From VGCC01 sp044375955 (lineage in GTDB: Bacteria > Actinomycetota > Actinomycetes > S36-B12), in NCBI GenBank assembly GCA_044375955.1, contig JBILLS010000035.1:1-20218 (forward strand): DNA of 20,218 nucleotides, read 5' to 3'. The notes beneath the pieces are model-generated. The model had not been told where the DNA came from. It saw only the letters and a program-made list of their open reading frames with translations, and did not search any database. Numbering within the stretch: position 1 is the first letter of the stretch; each line of letters begins with the position of its first letter. The position numbers were made by a program, and so were the translations under genes. Below, in pieces: positions 14,526 through 20,218 of this stretch.

Positions 14526-15647
14526 ATGCGTCGCGTCATTCTGTTCGGGGCCGGTGGCTATACCGGTCGCCTCACCGCCGAGGTGATGGTGCGCGCCGGC
14601 CTCACACCTGTGCTGGCCGGCCGATCGGGTACTGCGATGCAGAAGCTCGTGGGGGACCTCGCCCACCTCGCCCCCCTCGACGCGGCCCCAACCTGGGCGG
14701 TTGCCGACGCCGCCGACCCAGCATCGCTCCGGGCACTCGTTACCTCACCCGATGACGTACTCGTCACGACCGTCGGTCCCTTCTCCCTCATGGGGCAGCC
14801 GGCGATCGAGGCCGTCATCGCGGCGGGTGCCACGTATATCGACTCCACGGGTGAAGGTCCCTTCATCCACGACGTCTTCACTCGCTATCACGATCAAGCG
14901 ATGATGACCGGCGCACGCCTGCTCACTGCCTTCGGATACGACTACGTTCCCGGCAACCTCGCAGCGGAACTGTTGCTTGCAGATCTGCCGGAAACCACGC
15001 AGCGCGTCCAGATGGGCTACTTCGTCACCGGCAAGTTCGGGATGAGTTCCGGGACGAAGGCGAGTGTCGCGGCGATGATGACCGCGGATCGCTACGAGTT
15101 CCACGGCGGCGAGCTTCGCGCCACGAAGTCGGCCCCGAGCGTCGCCGAGTTCACCTGGGCCGACGGGACGCAACGCCAGGCGCTGGCGATTACCGGGACT
15201 GAGCAATTCACCCTGCCACCGCGCCACCCGCACCTGATCGACGTCGACGTCTTTCTCGGGTGGGCCGGGTCGACGACGAAGGCGGTCGCGGCGGGTGGGG
15301 CGGTCGCCGGAGCGATCGCGCGCACCCCGGTGGTCGGCGAGAAGATCGAGTCGGAACTGCAGAAGCGTTTGGCGGCGAAGACAGGTGAGGGACCCGATGC
15401 CGACGCTCGGGCGGGTAGCACGTCGGTGGCCCTCGCACGCGCATTCGATGGTGTCGGCACGCAGGTGGGCCAGGTCGAGGTGCACGGACCCAATGGATAC
15501 GACCTGACAGCTGAACTCCTTGCGTGGGCTGCAGCGATGGCCGCCACCGGAAGGATCGAGGGAACCGGCGCGCTCGGCCCTGCCCAGGCTTTCGGTCTCG
15601 ACGCACTCGTCGAGGGCTGCGCGCTCATGGGGTTGCGTCGGGTATGA
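14526..15647 (+). CDS. Saccharopine dehydrogenase-like NAD(P)-binding reductase
   Basis: A 373-residue protein with an N-terminal Rossmann motif GAGGYTG (8-14) after VILF, then the saccharopine-dehydrogenase-type continuation LVTTVGPFSLMGQPAIEAVIAAGATYIDSTGEGPFI and AFGYDYVPGNLAAELLL. In this superfamily, actinobacterial members include the trans-acting enoyl reductases of lipid synthesis as well as many uncharacterised reductases; the true amino-acid dehydrogenase is not implied. The substrate is unknown. The ATG lies six bases after TAGCGT, without a Shine-Dalgarno. The gene shares an ATGA overlap with the next gene, so both products are made from one message and probably act together or need fixed proportions. 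Confidence 0.88.
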   Translation: MRRVILFGAGGYTGRLTAEVMVRAGLTPVLAGRSGTAMQKLVGDLAHLAPLDAAPTWAVADAADPASLRALVTSPDDVLVTTVGPFSLMGQPAIEAVIAAGATYIDSTGEGPFIHDVFTRYHDQAMMTGARLLTAFGYDYVPGNLAAELLLADLPETTQRVQMGYFVTGKFGMSSGTKASVAAMMTADRYEFHGGELRATKSAPSVAEFTWADGTQRQALAITGTEQFTLPPRHPHLIDVDVFLGWAGSTTKAVAAGGAVAGAIARTPVVGEKIESELQKRLAAKTGEGPDADARAGSTSVALARAFDGVGTQVGQVEVHGPNGYDLTAELLAWAAAMAATGRIEGTGALGPAQAFGLDALVEGCALMGLRRV

Positions 15648-16495
15648 CGCTGTCACCCGAGGTCTGGGGACGGTTGCGGTCCGCGCACATCGAGCGCGCT
15701 GAGCAGTGGACACGCCCGCATCTCGAGCGCCGGGCCACGGGAACCGCCCACCCGGTGATGGATTTCCTCTTCGAGTACTACCCCTACTCCCCCGGGCGTC
15801 TCACCACCTGGCATCCCGGTGCAGGTGTCGTGCTGGCGGGGGACGTACCTCCCGAGTTCCGCCGATCGCCCTACGTGCCCACGGACGACGGCTGGACGGT
15901 CGATACGGAACAGATCGACGAAAGTCGACTCGCACTCGTGCTGCGCATTCTCCGCGGCACTGCAGGTAGGCCCGCACAGATGAACTGTTTCGGGCTGCAC
16001 GAGTGGGCGATGGTCCACAGATCCACGGACACGCGCCATTCGATTCCCCTGCGCCTCTCGGAGGATGCGCTCGCTGGCACCGTGGAGGACATCGGCCTGC
16101 GATGCACCCATATCGACGCCTACCGCTTCTTCACGCCGGAGGCGTCACCACTCAATGCATACGTACCGACACGAGAGAGCCAACCGGACATGGAGCAGCC
16201 AGGGTGCCTGCACGCCACCATGGATCTCTACAAGTACGCGATGTGGTTCCAGCAGTATGTCCCCGGTGACCTCGTTCTCGATTGCTTCGACATTGCTGTG
16301 GGCACCCGCGCACTCGATATGCAGGCCTCGCCGTACGACCTCCTCGAGCTGGGCTACCCGCCCGTGCACATCGAGACTCCCGAGGGGCGGCGCGACTACG
16401 TGGGACGGCAGCGCGCGCTTACCGAGCGTGGTGCCGAACTGCGGGCTCGCCTGGCCGCCCAGCTCGATGCATTACGCACACACACGTGTGTCTAG
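15644..16495 (+). CDS. Conserved actinobacterial protein, usually annotated 3-methyladenine DNA glycosylase
   Basis: A 283-residue protein. The ATG at 15644 is chosen because it overlaps the upstream stop codon (ATGA) and begins the conserved part. Recognisable blocks are VMDFLFEYYPYSPGRLTTWHPG, NCFGLHEWAMVHR, DAYRFFTPEASPLN, PTRESQPDMEQPGCLHATMDLYKYAMW, and DMQASPYDLLELGYPPVHIETPEGRRDYV. Homologues in mycobacteria and streptomycetes carry the name 3-methyladenine DNA glycosylase, but I see no helix-hairpin-helix/Gly-Pro-Asp motif of AlkA/Tag nor an Mpg-type fold signature, so that activity is doubtful. The many conserved His, Cys and aromatic residues (HEWAMV, QPGCLHA) suggest an enzyme. Its stop codon shares the CTAG palindrome with the convergent zinc-ribbon gene. 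Confidence 0.8.
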   Translation: MTLSPEVWGRLRSAHIERAEQWTRPHLERRATGTAHPVMDFLFEYYPYSPGRLTTWHPGAGVVLAGDVPPEFRRSPYVPTDDGWTVDTEQIDESRLALVLRILRGTAGRPAQMNCFGLHEWAMVHRSTDTRHSIPLRLSEDALAGTVEDIGLRCTHIDAYRFFTPEASPLNAYVPTRESQPDMEQPGCLHATMDLYKYAMWFQQYVPGDLVLDCFDIAVGTRALDMQASPYDLLELGYPPVHIETPEGRRDYVGRQRALTERGAELRARLAAQLDALRTHTCV

Positions 16496-16758
16496 CGCGC
16501 ACTGGACTTCCATCGTTTCAAGCTTGCGATCTGCTTCTTCGCCATCCACCGGAATGCCGCATTACTGCCCTTCGCGCGCAAGGCATCGTCCACGATCTGC
16601 CGCATCTGCTCCAGGGTGCAGTCCGGATCGATGAAGGCACCCTCGTGATAGCAGAGGGTGCACCAGGTCTCACTCGGCGAACCATCGGCCTCGGTGCCGC
16701 GGCAATCACCCGCGTCCTTGGTCACGAGCGGCATCCCGCAGCTTTGGCACTGACGCAT
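16492..16758 (-). CDS. Small zinc-ribbon protein
   Basis: An 88-residue protein starting MRQCQSCGMPLV; paired CxxC motifs (Cys4/Cys7 and Cys33/Cys36 in WCTLCYHEGAF) form a zinc ribbon of the putative Zn_ribbon_2 type. The ATG at 16758 is supported by GGAAGGGAA five bases upstream. After the ribbon comes DCTLEQMRQIVDDALRAKG and a basic C-terminal helix (FRWMAKKQIASLKRWKSSAR). Family members are small soluble proteins of unknown function, sometimes fused to or beside enzymes. It converges on the glycosylase-annotated gene with a four-base overlap, where both genes use the same CTAG as stop, and is divergent from the GntR gene by 95 bases. Confidence 0.85.
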   Translation of the reverse strand: MRQCQSCGMPLVTKDAGDCRGTEADGSPSETWCTLCYHEGAFIDPDCTLEQMRQIVDDALRAKGSNAAFRWMAKKQIASLKRWKSSAR

Positions 16759-16841
16759 GAGGGTTCCCTTCCACGTGGGATCCCTGAATTCTCGGGGAGC
16801 CAGGGGTTCCAACGCTGACCGAGCCTGGTCAGGCCCGGGTG

Positions 16842-16866
16842 CATAATGTACGAATGTCCGTACATT
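16842..16866 (+). promoter_or_regulatory. Promoter and palindromic operator of the GntR gene
   Basis: CATAAT (16842-16847) differs from the TATAAT consensus at one base and ends six bases before the ATG at 16854. The palindrome AATGTACG-N6-CGTACATT (16845-16866) has perfect eight-base arms; it covers part of the -10, the predicted transcription start and the first codons. GntR-family sites are usually palindromes containing GT...AC, so autorepression by the encoded protein is the simplest reading. Confidence 0.75.
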
Positions 16867-17651
16867 CGGCCGCCCCCGGGCCGGTCCTCCCCGATCGCAC
16901 AAGTCCACTTCCCCTCTGGGCCCAGGTCTGCGCGGACCTGCGACGACGAGTGGACGCGGGCGAGTTCGTCACGGGGGTGCCGGGCGAGCACGCGCTGGTC
17001 GACCAATATGAGGTGAGTCGGCACACGATCCGTGAAGCTCTCCGGGTTCTCCGGGGAGAGGGGGTGATTCGCAGTGAGCGCGGCCGCGCCAGCACCGTCG
17101 ACACATCCCCGGTGTCTCAGAACCTCGGATCCCTCTACTCGCTGTTCCGCACCCTGGAGGAGCGCGGGATCTTCCAGGTCAGCACGGTTCGCCGCCAGTC
17201 GCTGACGAGGAACGGGACAGTCGCTCGACGTCTCGGGGTTTCTGGAACTACCGAACTCGTGGTGATCGAGCGGTTGCGATTTGCGGATGACTCTCCGCTT
17301 GCTCTGGACACCTCGTGGTTACCGGCTGATCGTGCCCGCCCGCTCCTCGATGTCGACTTCACCCATCATGGCCTATACGACTCCTTCGCCCGGGAATGCG
17401 GTGTGCTCGTGGACTCCGGTCACGAACGGATCGAAGCGGTGAAAGCCCCGGAGCATGTCGCGGCACTGCTCGAGGTGCCGCCGGCCTCCCCCGTGTTCCT
17501 CATGGAACGTGTGGCATTCGGTGCGGGTTCGGCACTCGAGTGGAGGGAGACGTTCATTCGAGGTGATCGATTCCGGTTGGATGTCGACTGGTCGAGCACC
17601 CAGTTCAATGTCTCCGCTGTTGCCCGCAGCACGGAAGCGGAGTCCACGTGA
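16854..17651 (+). CDS. GntR family regulator, HutC/UTRA type
   Basis: A 265-residue regulator. A GntR winged helix-turn-helix occupies about 20-82: PLWAQVCADLRRRVDAGEF, then DQYEVSRHTIREALRVLRGEGVI, the recognition helix and wing. A UTRA effector domain follows from about 95 to 252, with ELVVIERLRFADDSPLALDTSWLPAD, YDSFARECGVLVDSGHERIEAV and SPVFLMERVAF. HutC-type regulators bind small metabolites (sugars, amino acids, histidine breakdown products). The ATG at 16854 is chosen over a GTG five codons earlier because CATAAT stands exactly six bases upstream and the palindromic operator spans it, indicating a leaderless, self-controlled message. The stop overlaps the start of the permease gene by four bases (GTGA), so the permease is the likely target. 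The effector is unknown. Confidence 0.93.
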   Translation: MSVHSAAPGPVLPDRTSPLPLWAQVCADLRRRVDAGEFVTGVPGEHALVDQYEVSRHTIREALRVLRGEGVIRSERGRASTVDTSPVSQNLGSLYSLFRTLEERGIFQVSTVRRQSLTRNGTVARRLGVSGTTELVVIERLRFADDSPLALDTSWLPADRARPLLDVDFTHHGLYDSFARECGVLVDSGHERIEAVKAPEHVAALLEVPPASPVFLMERVAFGAGSALEWRETFIRGDRFRLDVDWSSTQFNVSAVARSTEAEST

Positions 17652-18628
17652 TAGCGCCCGTGATCGCGTTCGCATCACTCCTGGCCATCGGGATCGGATT
17701 CGCCGTTGGGCTCCTCGGCAGCGGAGGCTCGATCCTCACGACTCCACTCCTCGTCTACGTCGTCGGATTCGACGCAAAGAGCGCGATCACGGCCAGCCTG
17801 CTCGTCGTCGCGGTGACATCCGCGTTCGGACTGATCAGCCATGCCCGAGCAGGGCGGGTGATCTGGCGAACAGGTCTGATCTTCGGTGGTGCGGGCATGG
17901 TGGGTGCATTCGCAGGAGGACAGATCGGTCAACACCTCCCGGGCGCCCTGCTCCTGGCCGCCTTCTCCGTGATGATGGCCCTGACTGCGGTAGCCATGAT
18001 CCGCGGCAGGCGACGCATCGTCTCTCAGGGGAAGCACGCCGGCCTGCCGGTCGCACGAATTCTTCTCGATGGACTCGTCGTCGGGTTCGTGACCGGGCTC
18101 GTCGGCGCCGGGGGCGGCTTCCTGGTTGTCCCTGCGCTCGCTTTGCTCGGTGGTCTGGCCATGCCCAACGCCGTTGCCACGTCACTCCTTGTCGTGTCGA
18201 TGAAGTCGTTGGCGGGCTTCCTCGGTTACGTGCTCGAGTTCGGAGACGGAAGCCTCGTCCGTATCGGTCCCATGACGGATATCGATTGGATGGCGACCGT
18301 GATGATCACGGTGGGCGCGGCGTGTGGTGCCGTTCTGGGAAGCAGACTCGTCGGCAGAGTGCACCCCAACCGACTACGCGTCATCTTCGGTTGGTTTGTC
18401 TTGGTGATGGCGGTATTCATCCTGAGTCAGCAGATCGGCAGCACGGTGATCGAGTTCGCCTCTGGCAGCGTTCTCAATTTCCTCGAGGTGCTCGCTGGCG
18501 CACTTGCGATCATCGCCTTCTTCGTGTGGATCATTCGGCGGCCAGTGCAGGAACAGATCGCCGATTATGACGAACCCGAGATCGCGCTCGAGACACCTAC
18601 CAGCGGGGAACGGCCTTCCCGGGATTGA
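17648..18628 (+). CDS. TauE/SafE family (sulfite exporter-like) membrane permease
   Basis: A 326-residue membrane protein with roughly eight helices arranged as two repeats. The duplicated signature is clear: FAVGLLGSGGSILTTPLLVYVVGFDAKSAITASLLVV (about 18-54) and FVTGLVGAGGGFLVVPALALLGGLAMPNAVATSLLVV (about 147-183). Family members move sulfite, sulfoacetate, organosulfonates or other anions across the membrane. The GTG start overlaps the GntR stop codon by four bases, tying expression to that regulator. The 3' end overlaps the convergent GlcD-type gene by 32 bases; the hydrophilic C-terminal tail (YDEPEIALETPTSGERPSRD) is encoded there. The cargo is not determined by sequence; a sulfur compound or organic acid would fit the oxidase next door but is speculative. 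Confidence 0.9.
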   Translation: MIAPVIAFASLLAIGIGFAVGLLGSGGSILTTPLLVYVVGFDAKSAITASLLVVAVTSAFGLISHARAGRVIWRTGLIFGGAGMVGAFAGGQIGQHLPGALLLAAFSVMMALTAVAMIRGRRRIVSQGKHAGLPVARILLDGLVVGFVTGLVGAGGGFLVVPALALLGGLAMPNAVATSLLVVSMKSLAGFLGYVLEFGDGSLVRIGPMTDIDWMATVMITVGAACGAVLGSRLVGRVHPNRLRVIFGWFVLVMAVFILSQQIGSTVIEFASGSVLNFLEVLAGALAIIAFFVWIIRRPVQEQIADYDEPEIALETPTSGERPSRD

Positions 18629-19982
18629 GGATGCCGCGCGGATCCCAGGCCTCCTTGATCCGCGCGTGCAGGTCGATGGCAACGCCATCGAGTTCGGCCT
18701 CCAGCGCCTTGCGCTTGAGCAAACCCACGCCGTGTTCCCCGGTGCACGTGCCCCCGAGTTCTACGGCTAGGTCGAGCATCGCGTTGAAGGCGTCGAAGCC
18801 GCGGGCTGCCGCCGCTTCATCACCGCGCGGCGTCACGATCGTGGGGTGCAGGTTTCCGTCACCGGCGTGCCCGAAGGTGTAGATGTCCACGTCGAAGGCG
18901 CCCGCGATGTCTTGGATGCGCACCATCGCCTCGGCGAGGCGATCGCGTGGGATGGCGATGTCGTCGAGGAGCCAATCGCCCATGGTCTCGAGTGCTGGGA
19001 TCACCATGCGTCGCGCGCCCACGAGCATCTCCGCTTGCTCGGGATCCTCCGACCGATACGCCTCCACGGCGTCGCACTCCTCGAAGATCCGCAGGATCGC
19101 ATCGGCCTCGGCGTCCCCCGCGGAACCCGGGGCATCCGATTGGGCGATGACGAGCGCCCCCGCGCTCGCATCGAGGCCCATGGACCGGTACGACTCGACC
19201 GCACCGATGGATGCCGAGTCCATTATCTCGAGCATGCTCGGGGTGAGGCTCTGCATGATCTGGCTGACAGCGCGGCCCGCGGCGCCGATATCGGCGAACA
19301 CGGCTACAGCGGTGGTGGCGGGTGGCGGAAGCGGGCGCAGGCGCAGGCGCGCCATGGTGACGATGCCAAGTGTGCCCTCGCTTCCGACCACCATTCCCGC
19401 GAGGTCGTACCCGGCAACACCCTTGATCGTGCGCCGCCCCAACCGGGTCACGCGGCCATCGGCCATCACCACTTCGAGGCCGAGGACGGCGTCGCGCGTG
19501 ACCCCGTACTTCACGCAGCAGAGACCACCGGCGTTCGTGTTTACATTGCCGCCGATCGAGCAGAAGTCCTTGGACGCGGGATCCGGTGCGTACCAGAGAC
19601 CCTTACGGCCCACATGATCACGCAATTCGGTGTTGTAGATGCCTGGCTGGGTTTCGACATAGCCGTTCCCGAGGTCGACATTGAGGACTTCGCGCATCTT
19701 CTCGACGCAGACGATGAGTGACCCGTCGATGGCGTTGGCTCCGCCGGACAGTCCTGAACCCGCACCGCGTGGAACCACGGGAACTCTGTGTTCATACGCT
19801 GCGCGCATCACAGCGGAGACCTGCTCGGTGGTGCGGGGGAAGACAACCGCGATCGGTTCTCCGGCCTCCGACCCTGTGCTGCGGTCCCGCTGGTAGGTGG
19901 GCAGGCGATCTGGATCGGTGACGATGTCGATGTCGGCGAGCGCCGCCCGGCACGCTGCAAGGACGGAATCTTCCGGTGTCAC
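18597..19982 (-). CDS. FAD-linked oxidase, GlcD/D-lactate dehydrogenase type
   Basis: A 461-residue flavoenzyme of the vanillyl-alcohol oxidase superfamily that oxidises D-2-hydroxyacids (glycolate, D-lactate, 2-hydroxyglutarate or similar). The FAD-binding domain has AVVFPRTTEQVSAVM, VPRGAGSGLSGGA (70-82) and the PDPASKDFCSIGGNVNTNAGG block; the C-terminal domain has GHAGDGNLH (371-379), whose histidines bind a metal in this family, and GEHGVG (415-420). The GTG at 19982 is preferred: upstream residues in frame are not family-like, and TACGGT ends six bases before it. No partner glcE or glcF genes are in view. It diverges from the 2OG-oxygenase gene (51 bases between start codons) around a shared palindrome and overlaps the TauE-type gene by 32 bases at its 3' end. 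Confidence 0.92.
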   Translation of the reverse strand: MTPEDSVLAACRAALADIDIVTDPDRLPTYQRDRSTGSEAGEPIAVVFPRTTEQVSAVMRAAYEHRVPVVPRGAGSGLSGGANAIDGSLIVCVEKMREVLNVDLGNGYVETQPGIYNTELRDHVGRKGLWYAPDPASKDFCSIGGNVNTNAGGLCCVKYGVTRDAVLGLEVVMADGRVTRLGRRTIKGVAGYDLAGMVVGSEGTLGIVTMARLRLRPLPPPATTAVAVFADIGAAGRAVSQIMQSLTPSMLEIMDSASIGAVESYRSMGLDASAGALVIAQSDAPGSAGDAEADAILRIFEECDAVEAYRSEDPEQAEMLVGARRMVIPALETMGDWLLDDIAIPRDRLAEAMVRIQDIAGAFDVDIYTFGHAGDGNLHPTIVTPRGDEAAAARGFDAFNAMLDLAVELGGTCTGEHGVGLLKRKALEAELDGVAIDLHARIKEAWDPRGILNPGKAVPRW

Positions 19983-19988
19983 GGCTCC

Positions 19989-20027
19989 ACCGTAGCCGAG
20001 TCGGGGAGTCCCCCTATCTGCGACGAT
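19989..20027. promoter_or_regulatory. Divergent leaderless promoters with central palindrome GGGGA-G-TCCCC
   Basis: Leftward TACGGT (19989-19994) and rightward GACGAT (20022-20027) each end six bases before a GTG (19982 and 20034). The perfect palindrome GGGGAGTCCCC occupies 20003-20013; its centre, 20008, is exactly 26 bases from each start codon. It would lie over the spacer and -35 of both promoters, so one regulator could control both genes. Seen in sequence; function inferred. Confidence 0.5.
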
Positions 20028-20033
20028 GCGGCC

Positions 20034-20218
20034 GTGCCTGAGATTCCGGTGATCGATGTATCCGACATGGGCACATCGGCCGCGGCCGACGCGGACATCG
20101 AGCGGGCACTCCTCGAGGCCTACGGATTCTGGGGATTCGCATACGTGAACGGGCATCCGATTGCCCCCGGCCTCATCGACCGGGTCTTCGCGGTTTCCCG
20201 CGCATTCCACGCGCTACC
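20034..20218 (+). CDS. Isopenicillin-N-synthase-like 2OG-Fe(II) oxygenase, N-terminal fragment
   Basis: The window ends inside this gene, leaving 61 codons. The frame from the GTG at 20034 reads MPEIPVIDVSDMGTS, then ERALLEAYGFWGFAYVNGHPI and LIDRVFAVSRAFHAL. This is the N-terminal DIOX_N domain of the isopenicillin N synthase family: the PVIDVS strand, the GFWGFAYV(N)GH strand-turn, and the helix ending in FHAL. The iron-binding His-x-Asp and later His are beyond the window. Such proteins use 2-oxoglutarate (or O2 directly) to oxidise small molecules; the substrate is unknown. It is divergent from the GlcD-type gene, and GACGAT ends six bases before the start. The reading frame is open to the last base. 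Confidence 0.85.
   Translation, partial: MPEIPVIDVSDMGTSAAADADIERALLEAYGFWGFAYVNGHPIAPGLIDRVFAVSRAFHAL

Noticed and set aside
14392..14586. A 64-codon plus-strand frame after the SAF gene.
   Set aside because: It overlaps 61 bases of the well-supported reductase gene in another frame and turns Arg/Pro-rich; the opposite-strand small frame has better promoter support.

Overview
High-GC window, almost certainly from an actinobacterium. The evidence is the gene set and its order: an actinobacterial protein O-mannosyltransferase, a SepX/GlpR divisome protein beside a RimJ-like acetyltransferase and galU, a 5-formyltetrahydrofolate cyclo-ligase divergent from galU, and a Ruc-type zinc-ribbon/serine-tail protein followed by a SAF-domain protein. 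This resembles the Rv0990c-Rv1002c neighbourhood of Mycobacterium tuberculosis, rearranged. I cannot place genus or order. No insertion sequence, prophage, CRISPR array or integrase is visible.

Layout. 2-1941 (+): 3' part of a protein O-mannosyltransferase, then a Gfo/Idh/MocA oxidoreductase. 7146 down to 1913 (-): a sugar-uptake operon in the order binding lipoprotein, hairpin, single-domain ATPase, permease, ROK repressor, aldose-1-epimerase-like enzyme. It looks like a pentose/hexose importer with its own repressor and mutarotase; the true sugar is unknown. 7147-7644: non-coding leader region. 7645-7717 (-): tRNA-Ala(CGC). 7778-12209 (-): secreted 5'-nucleotidase-like phosphatase, SepX/GlpR, RimJ-like acetyltransferase, GalU. 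12263-12832 (+): 5-FTHF cyclo-ligase. 13531 down to 12816 (-): two overlapping FluC/CrcB fluoride channel genes. 13556-13582: a perfect CIRCE (HrcA) operator between fluC and the divergent ruc-like gene at 13614. 13976-16495 (+): SAF-domain protein, saccharopine-dehydrogenase-like reductase and a translationally coupled protein usually annotated as 3-methyladenine DNA glycosylase, with a possible 34-residue ORF on the opposite strand. 16758 down to 16492 (-): small zinc-ribbon protein. 16854-18628 (+): GntR/UTRA regulator coupled to a TauE/SafE-type permease. 19982 down to 18597 (-): GlcD-type FAD oxidase, divergent from the start of an isopenicillin-N-synthase-like 2OG-Fe(II) oxygenase cut by the window end.

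The genome is compact: four convergent gene pairs overlap at their 3' ends and five tandem pairs share 4-base start/stop overlaps. Many first genes show a TAnnnT-like hexamer six bases before the start codon and no clear Shine-Dalgarno, suggesting leaderless transcripts. The observations most worth testing are the CIRCE element shared by a chaperone gene and a fluoride-channel pair, the palindrome lying across the GntR gene's promoter and start codon, the palindrome at the exact midpoint between glcD and the oxygenase gene, the loss of the Glp/MoeA gene from the SepX/GlpR cluster, and the non-canonical metal site of the nucleotidase. None of these alone proves a new system.
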